Below, piece by piece: positions 1 to 12,043 of a stretch of 64,000 nucleotides of DNA. Every line of letters begins with the position of its first letter. The first letter of the stretch is position 1. Location of the stretch: the NCBI RefSeq assembly GCF_049306965.1, contig NC_133197.1, forward strand, positions 1,822,501 through 1,886,500, given 5' to 3'. This stretch comes from Danio rerio. Taxonomy: Eukaryota > Chordata > Actinopteri > Cypriniformes > Danionidae. The position numbers and the translations under genes were made by a program. A model generated the notes under the pieces. It was not told the origin of the DNA and did not search any database. It worked only from the letters and a program-made list of their open reading frames with translations.

Positions 1-14
1 TTTCGCTCGACATC

Positions 15-330
15 ACGAGCACTGCTCCGTTTGAGCCCTCGCAATCTGCGTTTAGCCGGGAGAGCTCGCGCAGAGCGGAGCTCTCAGTAAGAGACTGTCG
101 GAAAAGTGCTTTTTTTTTCCGTCCTGCGTGTTTTATTTTAAACACAACTAATTTTCTCTTAAATGAGCACAAACAGTTACTAAAGTAGTCAAATCCTTCA
201 TTATAGATCTGTGCATTCTTACATTAACTCTGTTATCAAACACAACGAGAGATTCATTTGCTGCTCTTCACTAAATAACTATAGTAACTTTAATCAATAT
301 GCAAATACAATTATAAGTGCAGTAGATTTT
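15..330. repeat. Direct repeat, copy 1
   Basis: A GC-rich start (ACGAGCACTGCTCCG...) runs into an AT-rich tail ending near AATCAATATGCAAATACAAT. The same sequence returns at 1697-1990 in the same orientation, with a short internal deletion in the second copy. It may extend left of the window. No coding potential was seen. It could be a tandem segment or the two ends of an old element; the family is not recognised. Confidence 0.7.
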
Positions 331-340
331 ATAGCTTTAT

Positions 341-1074
341 TTAATTTCTGTGTAGGCCATTGATTTTAATAGGCTAAACCTTTTATTTTATTGTCAATAT
401 TTTCTAATGTTCGCTATGTATTTTATCATTTGAAGCTATTTGTTTTCCAATATTTTTTACATCCCAACGTTGACAGATTGCTAATCAATAAATAGCTATA
501 GTGCTGTCTGTTGGTTTTAAAGTCAGCTAATGTTATGGAAGGGAATAGATGTTATGGAAAATAGTAATAGTAATGTAACTACCCCCATCATTCCTTCCTC
601 AAGCAAATGTGTAAATATTAGATCTATTCAGCGATAACGTTAATTGCATTGGCATATTTATCTGACATATTCCCAGCTTGTAGTAGTCGATCAAAAAGCT
701 ATTTAGTTTCTTATGACAATATACACTAGCAGTGGAATTTACTGTGATGTGACGGGGCTTGATCATAATCAAGGGGCTTGATCAAAGCTTGATCATATTC
801 TTTTTTTTAAAAAAAAAAATCTGTTTCAACAAAAGAATGATCACAGTTACAGCCAGCATCCCACAAAAAGCACTTCGAGCCTCATTTTGTGCATATCAAA
901 TCGCAAAATCCAAAAAGCCTTTTGACTGCTTTGAATGGATAATTTTTTTTACCCATTTTTCCATATTGAAATATTATGCTGGGTCTTGAGATTGAATTAC
1001 TTGCCTAGGTGGGTCCCGGAATAAAAAAGTTTGGGAATCCCTGGTATGCAGCGCAGTAAAAAAGAGGAAGTGTG
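341..1074. other. AT-rich intergenic DNA, no gene seen
   Basis: Low-complexity AT-rich sequence with T and A runs near 800. The short open frames have no recognisable domain, and I see no feature here. Confidence 0.5.
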
Positions 1075-1316
1075 TCTTGATTGATTGATTAATCTGTTGT
1101 TAGTCGAAACAGTTTTGAAATAAGTAAAAACACAAAAGTAATAAAAATAAATTCCTTTTCTCCAACACTTCCTCGTGATGAAAAGTCGGCAAAATCTGAT
1201 ATGTAGTGGGGGAAAAAAGAAGAATGAGTTCATCAGATGCTGGATTCGAACTGAGTTCATGATCAAAAGTGTCAAAACATGTTGCCATGCGCTTTACCTG
1301 CTACGCCACTCAAACT
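1075..1316 (-). mobile_element. tRNA-derived SINE, unclassified
   Basis: On the minus strand the head carries an RNA polymerase III box A-like TGGCGTAGCAGG and a box B-like GTTCGAATC at tRNA-like spacing. The body runs to a short ATCA/TGAT tandem tail at about 1080-1095, a common SINE tail. It is not DANA. The family is inferred only from the promoter boxes and tail. Confidence 0.5.
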
Positions 1317-1696
1317 GCTATAGACACTACAAAATTTTACACCTTTATATCGGACCATTTCTTTTTTTAATTAATTTACAGCGTGATGTTCAGACCCCGC
1401 TGCGTTACCGCGTCAGCTAAAGTCCCCCACTCTTTTTTCTTTTGTTCATAATTCCGGAGGACAAACTTGCAAATAACACAGCTTTTCTCCAGTCTACCTC
1501 CAAAAGCAGCACCTCCAATTGACATTCTGTTCAAAGTTTCTCTTCTTGATTGCTTTTGTCGTTGCTTTTTCATTTCATTTAGCCAAAGTTAAAGTCATTA
1601 GCATATTCATATGGGGGAGGAGGCAGGGAGGGGTTTTGCGCTCATGCGCTCAGTTTCACATTAAGTCCGATGTACAAAGAGAATATGCGTGGGATT

Positions 1697-1990
1697 ACGA
1701 GCACTGCTCCGTTTGAGCCCTCGCAATCTGCGTTTAGCCGGGAGAGCTCGCGCAGAGCGGAGCTCTCAGTAAGGGACCGTCGGAAAAGTGCTTTTTTTTA
1801 AAAAAAAAAATTCTTTTTTTTTCTTCTCCGTCCAGCGTGTTTTATTTTAAACACTACTAATTTTCTCTTAAATGAGCACAAACAGTTACTAAAGTAGTCA
1901 AATGCTTCATTATATATCTGTGCATTCTTTCATTAACTCTGTTAACTATTAACTATAGTAACTTTAATCAATATGCAAATACAATTAAAA
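1697..1990. repeat. Direct repeat, copy 2
   Basis: Same sequence as 15-330, offset by about 1.68 kb. It has an A-rich and T-rich insertion after the GC-rich start and a deletion near 1940. Confidence 0.7.
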
Positions 1991-2865
1991 GCAAATTCGT
2001 ACGTACGGGATTCGGCGTACGTAGTGTTTCATACATCTGAATTTTTTACTGCGTAGGCAATGTTTTAGTATGATTTCAACGCAAGTCTTCATACATAAGG
2101 CCCCTCCTGTTTAACAATGTCCTTTAAAGTGGTTTAAAATAGGCACAATATATCGTTTCAGCATTGACATCGCAATATGTGCATCCACAATAGTCACATC
2201 GCAAAGATATGCAATGTTGAGTCTGAATTATAGTTGACCAGGAGCTACAGAAATATATTCGATCACTGTAATTATATAGAATTTAAATGATTTATGAAAA
2301 AAAAGTCTCAGAATTCTTGTCTCGTTTTTAGTCCACATATCTACATTTCAAAGCGAAAAGAATATTTCAAGTACCTGACTGGCAGATAATTAGGCTTATT
2401 TTTTCTTTCTTCTGACTGAAAACAAAACATTTTACTTGCTCAAAGAACTGTTTGACGTTTGGACTAAAAACGAGACAAAAACATAAGAAACCCATTTTTT
2501 TCATTATGATTATTCAATTGCTGAATACTGTTAGAAAACAATCAAATAGTGCAATTAAAAAATGCCTAATGAAACTGTATTCATATCGCAATATTTATGA
2601 CAGAAAAATAAATTTTCACAATATCAGATATGTACTGTATGATGCAGACTAAGTTTAAAACATCTCTTGTTTAAATTATATTGGTTTCAGCTATTGAAAT
2701 GAAGTGTTGATTAAAGGAATAAGTCATTTAATCCAGTAATATTTGACTTTCTCCGTTTTTCTGGCTGCATCTATCATTTTAAATGTGTTTGTCACATAGA
2801 CTGTAAAAGTCTAAACAGTGCTTCACACATTTAGCGTTTGTTTTGGCTTTTCAGCATTATTCTAA
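1991..2865. other. Upstream DNA with a small inverted repeat
   Basis: No gene. A perfect 19-bp inverted repeat (TTGTCTCGTTTTTAGTCCA at 2317-2335 and its complement at 2460-2478) encloses a 124-bp loop. This may be a hairpin or the remnant of a small terminal-inverted-repeat element. Confidence 0.5.
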
Positions 2866-2959
2866 TTTGGCGCGTTTTTGATGATCCGCCGTTGTTCCCG
2901 CCTCTTGGGATGACGTCAGCACTGACGCGTTCATTCAGCGTCGAGTCTTCAGAGCTGAG
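2866..2959 (+). promoter_or_regulatory. Gene A promoter and non-coding exon 1
   Basis: GC-rich stretch with TTTGGCGCG (E2F-like), GATCCGCCGTTG, and a full CRE TGACGTCA at 2911-2918 followed by GCACTGACGCGTTCATTCAGCG. Exon 1 ends at GAGCTGAG (2959) before the donor gtgagt. The same block lies before genes D, E, F and G, and the transcript start within it is inferred. The first intron opens with a family-conserved block (GTTTACACAACAATAAAACACA...) to about 3070, here the most diverged of the seven. Confidence 0.75.
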
Positions 2960-3099
2960 GTGAGTCGTTCTTATGTTTACACAACAATAAAACACAATGT
3001 ACCGTTTATTTAAGCAACAATCTGCTTTTAGACGCATCAATCTGCGACTAGTTTCTACATGTAGTTCTGTGAGGAAAATATTTTTGTTTTTCGAGTATT

Positions 3100-4690
3100 T
3101 TCAGCGATAACCAATATGAATTTTCCAAGTTTGTATTAGTAAAATCGCAAAGTATGATCTGTGAACGGACATTATAGAACTCGACCATGTCAGATGGGTT
3201 CTATGTAGTGTGATGAAAACTTTATTAATTAATAGTTTGAGGTGCTTTTAGTTTTCTAGAGGCTTTATGATTTCCTGTTTATAGATGTGCCACTGCTAAC
3301 AATCTAATGACATTATTAGTATACTTATTTGAAATTTTAACTACTGAAATAATTGCAAACATTATTATTCTTAATTACTATAATAATTTGTTCATCCTGC
3401 AAACACTCAGTATAAATGAAGCTGATCTGTTGCTAAACCTGAATGGCTTGTTTGAGTGTGTTTATGTTTTGTGGTGCATTATGGGTAATGCAGTCAGGGG
3501 ACCCCCCCAAAAATAGGCGGGCAGCTGGAAGCAGAATGAAAGTTAAAGAGAGACTGAGGGAGAAAAAATAGGGCAATTTATGAGGTCATAATGCCAAGTG
3601 CCAATGTGTTTTCTATCATAGAAATGAGGTGACATTTTAAGCAGTACTTTTTTTTTTGTTGTTGGATTAGCTAGTCAGATGTCATCATAACCACCCTTTT
3701 TGATGAACTAAAAATATTTCCTAAATATTGCGATTAAAAAAATTAAAACAAGACGAATTTTAAAAATTCAAATTTATGACATCATATATCATTAGGAAAA
3801 ATGTCGATCTGTTAAAGTTTTAAAGTAAAAAACACTGTAGCCATCTGTCATTTATTAGACATAAAACAAACTGGCCAACACAATCAACTATCCTTAGTCA
3901 CAATTAGGTAATTGCAATAAAAAATAATCATTAAAACATAATAATAACAATAATAAGCCTCTTTGGTAAAGAAAAAAGTACATTTGAAAATCCCTGGATA
4001 TAAAATACGTTCAAATGAATTTCATTATTTATGATGGTATAGCAGTTAAACTATGACAAGTGAGCTTATGTATGGGAAAAATTCTGGGCCTTTGTCAGTG
4101 AGTGGGTCTTCCGAATCTTCCTGGCTACAGGCCTGAAGAGTTAGAGCACATTTTATGCTGATAGTAAACATGTTTTTAATGGAGTTCTGGCTGTAAAAGT
4201 GCAGCTACAGGTATTTCAGGCGCAGGTCAGATTTTCTCCAGGTCATCATTTATTGTATTTATAATAATTTTGTCTAACAAAAATATTAGACCTGTCCAGT
4301 TTCATCTGCAATGCATCCCTGATCACCTTCTGAAGTGGTTTGAGCGATCGGATTTATAAAACAAACAAAGTGAGCAAACAGCCTCAAAAACACAGACGTG
4401 ACGAGATTAACACCTTTTGCTGTGATGTGGCATCTGACAGCTGAGGACTCCGCTTGCCATTAAAGCCTTCGTCGGACAGTTATTTTAAAAAATGTTAAAT
4501 ACGCAGGACGTCCCGGCTGGCTAATGCAGCCAGTTAGTCTAGAACCTCATGGATAGGGGCAGATGTTCATCTGTTAGGAAGTAAGTAACATTAGCCTCAC
4601 CCTGTTTGGCAGTCTTTCTGAACATACGTTCAATATTTTGTGATAATGACGCCGCTTCCTGCCTTTTCTGCCTCTCTTGCTCTTTTTGAC
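3100..4690 (+). other. Gene A intron 1, no other feature seen
   Basis: AT-rich intron DNA. The short open frames have no recognisable domain. Nothing else could be supported. Confidence 0.4.
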
Positions 4691-5300
4691 CCACAGCGTT
4701 ACTCAGTATGTGTTGAGAAGTTTTGTCTTCCTACACTGCAAACTCATAGTGTCACACCCCTATTCATATAATGGTACACTCCAATCTCCTCTGGCCAATC
4801 AGGACTGCCTCAAGGGCTTTATTAACTGCACCTGTTCCCACAGTTTGCTACTTTTCGGCATCACATGGCTGAACTGTGCAGAGGGCTGAATTTGATCTCC
4901 TTTGTTTTCCTGTGTGTGCGTATTTGACCATGTAAGTGGCTTTTGCATGATTTAAGTTGACTTAAGTGCTCATGTTTGCCATATTTCTGTTTAGTTATGT
5001 TCTTTGCTTGTTGGTAAACTGAAGCATTTGTATTTCTGTTATTTCCTTAATGATTACTGACACATTGTATTTCTGTTATTTCCTTGCAGAAAACCACGCA
5101 CAATCACCGACACGCACACAATCACACAAACACACTCACCGACACACAAACACACACATACCTTTCCTCCTGAGTACAAATCCTTGTCAATGCTAATAAA
5201 CGCCACTAAATGGAGTGACAAGACTGGACCTCTGTTCTTACCGACAGCACCACTGGCTTCAAGCTAGCTACCTAAACAAGTTGCCTCCTAACCTTCTTTT
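4690..5300 (+). other. Unclassified repeat-like block in gene A intron 1
   Basis: Contains an AC-rich simple stretch (about 5095-5160), a duplicated TTGTATTTCTGTTATTTCCTT (5026-5090) and an AATAAA-type signal (about 5192). It resembles inserted repeat DNA, but I could not place termini or a family. Confidence 0.3.
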
Positions 5301-5772
5301 CGCATCATCAAAGATTGAAATGTTGCCACTCAGTGGGTTATGTCCTGACTCGCGTCACACAATGTGGCTTTGAGGCTGTATGGGATTTGAATCACTGGCC
5401 AGAGTTATTTAAAATTACACTTTATTACAAAATATATTAAATATAAATATATTATATAATATTAAATTACATAAAATAATTGAAAGGACAAATTCTGGAC
5501 CTTTTGGTTGTGGGGGGTTGGTTCGAACATACTTGTAGAATAATTCTGTGGTGTAAGAAAAATGATGATGCCGAAGAAAATCTCAATTAAGATGTTTATT
5601 CAGCATAGCAGTCTCAAAATACATGGCAGTACCTTGGGATCACCGGAGTCAGAATGAACCCTGAACATTCCTAAACTCAAACCTTTATATTGTTTTTGAT
5701 GTCGCCTTTAGATGTTAATGAAGTTGCTCGTCGGCTGTTGACCCAGCTGTTCTCCCTCTCTCTCCATGTTAA

Positions 5773-6924
5773 AGGGCCATGAATCCCCCTCGTTTCAGCA
5801 GGGTGTTTTCACACCTCTACTTTGGAAAAAGTCAGAAAAGTGGGCGTGTCCAGCTCTGTTTAGGGGGGAGTGTCGGAGGAACTAAAGTGGGATTGTGTGG
5901 GAGTGTCTATTTGTGCACGCGCGAGTTTCAGAGTCAAAATACACACACACACAGACAGGAGAAGTGTTTAACCTACATGGACATCTGTAGTCGAATTATT
6001 TGCCAAATTATTAAATGTTGGACAAACGAGATATTTGATTAGAGGAACTGCTGCAAGCGTGTATTTTTCATGCAATGTTTGATACCGCACGGCGAATGAG
6101 AGAAAAAAAAAACTCCGCATTTCCCGGAAACTTAGATGCACACGGCAGGTAGCGTCAGAAAGCCGAATGTGTTATTCCGGTCACAAAATGCGGTGCTAAC
6201 ATTTCTGCACTCAGTGCAATAGTTAACTTAGTTCGATACGAACAAACTGAATAAACAAAGAGCACTGGTCGCTCACTTACCAAATCTGTAGAGACAGGAC
6301 AATCACCAGCAACTAGAGCCGCGTCTTTATGGAGAGAAGACTACAAGCAAATCCAGATTTCAGCGTTTGCAGATGAGAACAGCTCTCAGGTAAACAATAA
6401 TCCTCCTTAGACACGTAAGTTATTGTTGTCGAGCGTCGCGTACACTGTTAATCCAGACGTGATCCAGATAAGCTCTCACTGAGAGAAAATGAAAACGAAA
6501 CTTAACGGCAGCAAACTATAAAAGCAACACTTCATGCTTGTTTTGCCAACACAACGTGGCGTCTTTGTGGTGTAAACACGGTGACACAAATGAATATTAA
6601 TGAAGTTGCACAGTAGAGCGCGCTGATTGGTTTGAACCAAGCCTTACTCATGCATTAATGCAGCACACTGTAAGACGTAATAAGACTCACTCTGGCACAG
6701 ATGCCCAGTCTGCACGCTGGAATACACGCTATTATGTCATGACCGTGACGCAGCTTCAAAAATTCGTTTCAAACAGGAAGTACGAATTTACTGGAAATAA
6801 CGCAAAAACAACCAATTTACACTTTTTAGTGAAATATAGGTGTCCTAATAGTGTTTTTAGCAGTGTGGGACACATATACCACTGTCAACAGCTCAACACA
6901 TGTGTTTTGGTGTTTCGTGACCCT
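5773..6924 (+). mobile_element. Non-autonomous TTAA-target (piggyBac-like) element, copy 1
   Basis: The ends AGGGCCATGAA and TTCGTGACCCT form an inverted pair flanked by TTAA on both sides (5769-5772 and 6925-6928), as in piggyBac-type insertions. It is 1152 bp with no transposase. A second copy lies inverted at 23672-24914, and a third, with later insertions inside it, at 8602-10161. Confidence 0.75.
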
Positions 6925-6928
6925 TTAA

Positions 6929-7341
6929 TGCAGTTTTAACACCATTGATGAGATGGTTGTTTGTGCACCACACCCATCCCCATTCTACAATTGTTACCAT
7001 TTGGTTGAGATGTAGTCACCTCAACCAATGCAGAGAGAAGACCCTGTTGACTTCTCTTTTCTAAGTCAGCCCTTTTGGGAAATAAACATCAATTCACCAT
7101 TTAGAGTGAAAGTTGGGTCGAGGCAGACTCATTTCTTACAGTGGTCAGGACTTGGTTTCACTTAAAGCTTCACTCAGTAATGTCTGATTTTATAAGACAT
7201 ACGTTACTGTTTTCGCCTCATTCATTGTACTCATGTCTGAATTTAATGGCTTCAGCTGATTAATCGCATATTGTATCAAGGTATAAACTTTGTAGTGATT
7301 TATCATCAATAAATCAGATTTTTTTGTTTCTTCTCCTGAAG
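6929..7341 (+). other. Gene A intron 1, 3' end
   Basis: Intron sequence ending in the acceptor TTCTTCTCCTGAAG before exon 2. The last 60 bp (AATCAGATTTNTTTGTTTCTTCTCCTGAAG) recur before exon 2 of B-F. No other feature seen. Confidence 0.5.
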
Positions 7342-7396
7342 CTCTGCCGCCATCAGTGAAGGACGAAGACAGAGTTTATTGAAGGACAGTGAGAAG

Positions 7397-7451
7397 ATGA
7401 GTGATCCAGAACCCTGCACAATTAAACAGGAAGAGACTGAAGAACTAATAG
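7397..7451 (+). CDS. Gene A exon 2: start codon and FiNZ N-terminus
   Basis: Exon 2 runs 7342-7451; its first 55 nt are 5' UTR and its last 55 nt code for MSDPEPCTIKQEETEELI plus one base of the next codon (phase 1). The donor is GTTTGT. The start is fixed by conservation in all seven genes. The sequence carries the SUMO-consensus motif IKQE (psi-K-x-E). The spare G joins AT of exon 3 to make Asp. Confidence 0.9.
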
Positions 7452-8597
7452 GTTTGTGTTTATTCATTACTCTTCAATAATCAGGCTGGAGAACAGTGAG
7501 GTTGTTCATTATTAAGCACTTTCGACTAAATACTCTATTGTCCGCTATGTCCACAAGAGGGTGCAGGTGAGCACAATAAGCAAATAAAAACCAGATCAGC
7601 TTTAAAGAAAAAAAAAAATCGCTTTTTAAAACGCATAACCTCTCAAACAGCTGTTCTTAAACAAAATATAATTTCCTTAATGTGCAGTAATAACACAAGA
7701 AAACAAGCTTTAATAGTTTCATGTTAGTACAATTATATTAATGCAAAGTAGCAATCTGCCCTTTAGAATCAAGCTCAGTCACTACATCTACATAACGGTA
7801 ATCAAAAGCACAGAGATTAGCATGAATCTATCGTATGTGGGACAAATAAACGTGAGGTTCATACCTGTCAACATTGGGATGTGAAAATAAGGGATCCCCC
7901 CACCCTCCAACATTAAACATTCGGATTAAAGAGCAGCGAATAATTCTCTCATTTAGATAAATAACAGAGGTGTGACTTGTACATGTACAGATCCATAATA
8001 AAACCATTCGACCGCTTTCCTTACTTTTTGTGCTCATTTAAGACGTAATTTGTTGTGTTTAAAAGAGAACCCACTGATATCGTCATAATTTGTTTTTAGT
8101 GACGTTTTTTCCTCGCCGCTGTCGCCACTGGCTTGCATGGTTCGGGACCCGTAGAGCTGCGCATCGATAGATTTGCTCCTCAGGGCTCTCAGTACTGTAT
8201 ATTAAACCACACTGAACTGAGCTAAACTGAACTGACACTTTACATTTACTATAATGTTCTATGTGAAGCTGCTTTGACAGAATCTACATTGTAAAAGCGC
8301 TATAGTAACATAGGTGAATTGAATTGATTCAATGTTGTTATTATTATTATTATTATGTGTATACATTTGTTCAAACACGCACCCAAAACCCAGTGTCCAC
8401 TTTCGCACCACTTCAAATCGCATGTATAGAATCTGTTTGGAAAACCGTGTCTATTTATTATTATGGAGCGCATCTGACAGTCACGCACCGCTACGTGAAC
8501 CGACTGTTTTGAGGATTGCATAGGAGGGGTTATTTTTATATTTGTTTCAAAGTGTTTTCATGCCTAAATAAATCGAAAGCACGGGACAGATTCACAT
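7452..8597 (+). other. Gene A intron 2, first part
   Basis: Intron DNA. At about 8195-8330 there is a dispersed fish repeat (GAAGCTGCTTTGACAGAATC, TTGTAAAAGCGCTATAG) whose relatives occur near 34565-34700 and 51800-51910. A short (TTA)n run lies at 8337-8356. No gene seen. Confidence 0.5.
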
Positions 8598-8741
8598 TTA
8601 AAGGGTAAACGAAACCCCCCTGTCTCAGCAGGCTGTTTTCACACCTTTAGTTTGGAAAAGTCAGGAAAGTGGGTGTGTCTAGCTCTGTTTAGGTGGGAGT
8701 GTCGAAGGAGGGAAAGAAGGAAGCTTTTGCACAAAAAAAGG

Positions 8742-9464
8742 CAACCCGGGCTCATTATGGAAACGTAGTCTGGAGACTGCGGAATACGTCCCGGCGGGTA
8801 CGTACGGCTGCAGTTTTTGTTTTCACGAATCTGCGAGAGGCCGCTGTTGTGCGCGTCTCAGACGCCTCTCCGCGCCCACGCTGATCTCGCGTGAACCCGC
8901 CGGAGGCCACTGACCGGATGATTGACTGCGCGACCGGCCAATCGGCCGACCCGCCATCCTCTTTCCCCGAACCCAACCAATCTTACCGATTGACCCGCCC
9001 GCCCGCTCGCTTCCCTAAACCCGAGCAACAGTTTACAAAAGCCGTCCAAAAAAAATAAAAGCCCCGATTTTTTTTTTTTTTTTTTTGCGCGCGTTTTCGG
9101 ATTTCACCGCGTTCTCACCCTGTCACAAAACTCGTTCACTTAATTTTTGGGATTCTGTTTTTGTCTTACCTGATTGCTGGAACCGATCTTCCCCGGACTC
9201 GAAACCGGTCGCCGTGGTCGACTCCTCTCTGCATCTCGAGCCTGCCGACGTACACGGTGAGCTGATTGGACAAACGGGTTACAGCGGGGAATCCCTCCAC
9301 AAGGAGGTAAGCAGTCGGCCGGCAAGCGGAAAAAGGAACGGCGTCACACCGCCCCGCAGCGTTCGCTTGAAAAAAATAAACGCGGCTGTACGTACCCCCC
9401 GGGACATATTCCGCTGTCTCCAGAAACGTCCGCGGGATTACGTTTTCAGAATGAGCTTGGGTTG
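8742..9464. mobile_element. hAT-type non-autonomous element, 723 bp
   Basis: The inverted ends CAACCCGGGCTCATTATGGA and ...CAGAATGAGCTTGGGTTG are flanked by a perfect 8-bp target duplication AAAAAAGG (8734-8741 and 9465-9472), as hAT elements make. No transposase. Relatives lie at 18136-18860 and 25820-26535. It sits inside the TTAA element. Confidence 0.85.
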
Positions 9465-9557
9465 AAAAAAGGAGTTTCCGTTTGGGCACGCGCTGATTTT
9501 CAGGCAGGGGAGAAAGACAGTGACTGTGTTTACATGGACATCAGTAATCGAATTATT

Positions 9558-9829
9558 CATTCATTCATTCATTTTCTTGTCGGCTTAGTCCCTTTATTAA
9601 TCTGGGGTCGCCACAGCGGAATGAACCGCCAACTTATCCAGCAAGTTTTTACGCAACGGATGCCCTTCCAGCCACAACCCATCTCTGGGAAACATCCACA
9701 CACACATTCACACACACACTCATACACTACGGACAATTTAGCCAACCCAATTCACCTAAATAATTCGATTACAGTTTCCCCCAAAGTCCAAAGACACCCG
9801 ATATGTCTTTGGACTTTGGGGGAAACCGT
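9558..9829 (-). mobile_element. DANA SINE, 5'-truncated, minus strand
   Basis: Matches the DANA tail and body on the minus strand (CATTCATTC..., TTAGTCCCTTTATTAATC, GGTCGCCACAGCGGAATGAA). The target duplication TAATCGAATTATT stands at 9545-9557 and again about 9828-9840. The tRNA-like head is missing, and the truncated end carries a snap-back duplication described separately. Confidence 0.85.
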
Positions 9830-9842
9830 AATCGAATTATTT
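9758..9842. repeat. 39-bp snap-back inverted repeat at SINE end
   Basis: Arms 9758-9796 and 9804-9842 are reverse complements with one mismatch, around a 7-bp loop. Each arm joins DANA sequence (TGTCTTTGGACTTTGGGGGA) to the host target site (GTAATCGAATTATTT), so the duplication spans the SINE/target junction. Confidence 0.9.
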
Positions 9843-10381
9843 GCCAAATTATTGATTTGTCGACTTTAACTGCATTTTAGCACTTTCACTTTCATTCAGG
9901 AGCATTTCCTGCATGCCCCCTGTGACAAACGATATATTTGATTCGAGGAGCTGCTGGAAGAGTGTTGTTTTAATGGAATGTTTGATACTGCACGCCGAAT
10001 GGAAAATAAAAACTACATACACAGTAACTTAGAATTTGCTGAAAATAACGCAAAAACAGCCAATTTTCACTTTTTAGTGACATATATGTGTCCTAATAGT
10101 GTTTATAGCAGCGTGGGACACATATACGACTGTCAACAGCTCAAAAAAAAAGTGTTTTGGTACACAGGAAGTATCGGCTCTTCAATGTTTATTGCCACCC
10201 TTAGTGAAAAGATTGAGAATACGGGAAAATACTATTATGGGATAACAGTGGGATATAATTGTAAAATACGGGAGAATCCTGGGAAAAACAGGCGGGTTGA
10301 CGGGTATGAAGGATACAGCGCAAATGAGTATTATAATGTTATAATAAAGCAACTATAGTTTTAGGAAACACTCATCATAAC

Positions 10382-11210
10382 TGTTATGTATTTGTGTTTT
10401 TTGTGCTCTGTTTCTCTGTGTTTTTTTTCTCTCTCTCGCTCTGTTCTCCCATATCTGCTTTCATGTATTATCAGGTTCCGTTCATTGGTCCATTCAGCTG
10501 TCAGTTAATCCTCCCCGGTTACGTCACTCTTATGTCACATCCAATAAGCAAAGACCACCCGTGTTAAAAGCGCGCGCCAGACCACTCGCCTGCCCTTCCT
10601 TGCATTATTCTCTTTCTCTGCTTTGTCGTTTGTTTGTATTTATCGCGTGCGTTTAGAAATAACCCGTCTAACTGTGTTTTCTTGTTGCTCGTTTCTGTGT
10701 GCACGTTATCCGTCCGTTATTCGTACATCGTTCTTAGTTTATCGCTGTTTACGAGGCTTGGACGAAGCGGACAGGTAAGAAGGTCACGTGACATACATAT
10801 TGCAACACATAGGACTGCTCTGCTGTCTAGTACACTAGGTTAGGGGCGAGCGCCACTCCTTGTACTTTTTGGATAGATAGAGTAGATAGTTAGGACTCGG
10901 AAGATCTTCGTGTGTTAATTATACTGTTTTTCACATAGTTAGTTAGCTAGATGCTTCTGGGGAGTTAGATTCAGTTTGGGTTTTGTTCTTTTCTTTAGCG
11001 CCGCCCGCGTCCCTTCTGCTAGCTCTCTTGTTTTTTCCATCTTTATTTGTCTCAGTGTTGTACATATTGTAAATAGTATATTTTTGCCTTACTTACTTTT
11101 TCTTTATTTTTGATTGATCATCTGTTGTTGTTGTTAACTTTGGGATTGTAAATAAAAGCACACATTTTTTGGCATTACTTTGGTTGTCTTTCCACTCATT
11201 CACTGTTTAT
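10382..11210 (+). mobile_element. Probable solo LTR-like fossil
   Basis: Starts TGTTATGTATTTGTG and has a CpG-rich centre with a TATA-like TTAAAAG (about 10563) and an AATAAA signal near 11152. Only LTR-like sequence is seen, with no internal genes. The family and the right edge are uncertain. The last 88 bp recur inverted at 12698-12786. Confidence 0.35.
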
Positions 11211-12011
11211 ATAAATATATTTTAAAGAGCCCATATTATGGTTTTTTGAAAATTCCCCTCCATGTAGTGTGTAACACCGCTCTAAGTGAAGTGAAGTATC
11301 CAGCTAAGGTGTAAATCTGTAAGAATACAGTGTTTAAAACTGTTGATTCATCTATAAAAGAGTCGACTCATAGTGCTTCAAACGATTCACGTGCACGCGC
11401 AAACCCGGGAGATTTCAAACCTGAGGCCCCGCCCTCTGACGCAAAAACCCAGACACACACACACACACCCACAAACACACGCACACAAACATGCTGGTCG
11501 ATTGAAGTCACACTGCAGATGGATATTATCGAGGGTCTACCCAAAGATGAAACCTCAGCATTATAACCAAGCAGTTGGAAACTTCTATGCTACAAAGAAT
11601 ACTTCATCGGCGTTTGTTAAAGGAAGGATCAGTAAAGAGTAACTTACTGATGGACGTCAGGATTATTTTCTTCCTCCATTTCTCAAGTGTAAGTACGTGC
11701 GATTTAAAGTTGTTGCCTCGTTGACTCGAGCTTGCAAATGTATTTAGTTGTGATTTGTTACTTGTAACCACGTGTTCTGTATCAGGTTAACTGGCTATGT
11801 TCTCTTATCGCGTGCAAAGTCACGTTAAAAACGCGACGCGTGCTGCTTTGTTTACGGAGCTCCGTGGTAGAGGTCTGCAATAAATTTCCGAATAAATCGC
11901 TGGAGCGGTCGGTAACGGGTTTAATTTGGGACGGCAGCGGGCTGTCTAGCAATATCACGGATATTGCTATGCGAATGAGAAAGAGAGATAGAGCTTTGCT
12001 TGTGTGTCTGC

Positions 12012-12043
<32 letters not shown>

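Larger units (their letters stand above)
8602..10161 (+). mobile_element. TTAA-target element, copy 3, carrying two later insertions
   Basis: Begins after TTAA (8598-8601) with AGGGTAAACGAAACC and follows copy 1 through TTCACACCTTTAGTTTGGAAAAG. It is then split by a 723-bp hAT-type element (8742-9464) and by a DANA SINE (about 9558-9829). It resumes and stops near TCAACAGCTC...AGTGTTTTGG, so its right terminus is missing. Confidence 0.7.

Noticed and set aside
1240-1310. Possible functional tRNA gene on the minus strand
   Set aside because: Box A and box B are present, but acceptor-stem pairing is not evident and a body and tandem tail follow, so a SINE is the better reading.
9085-9489. Open frames of 107-126 codons on both strands within the hAT-type element at 8742-9464
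   Set aside because: They cross the element boundary, lack transposase motifs, and are not kept in the sister copies at 18136 and 25820.
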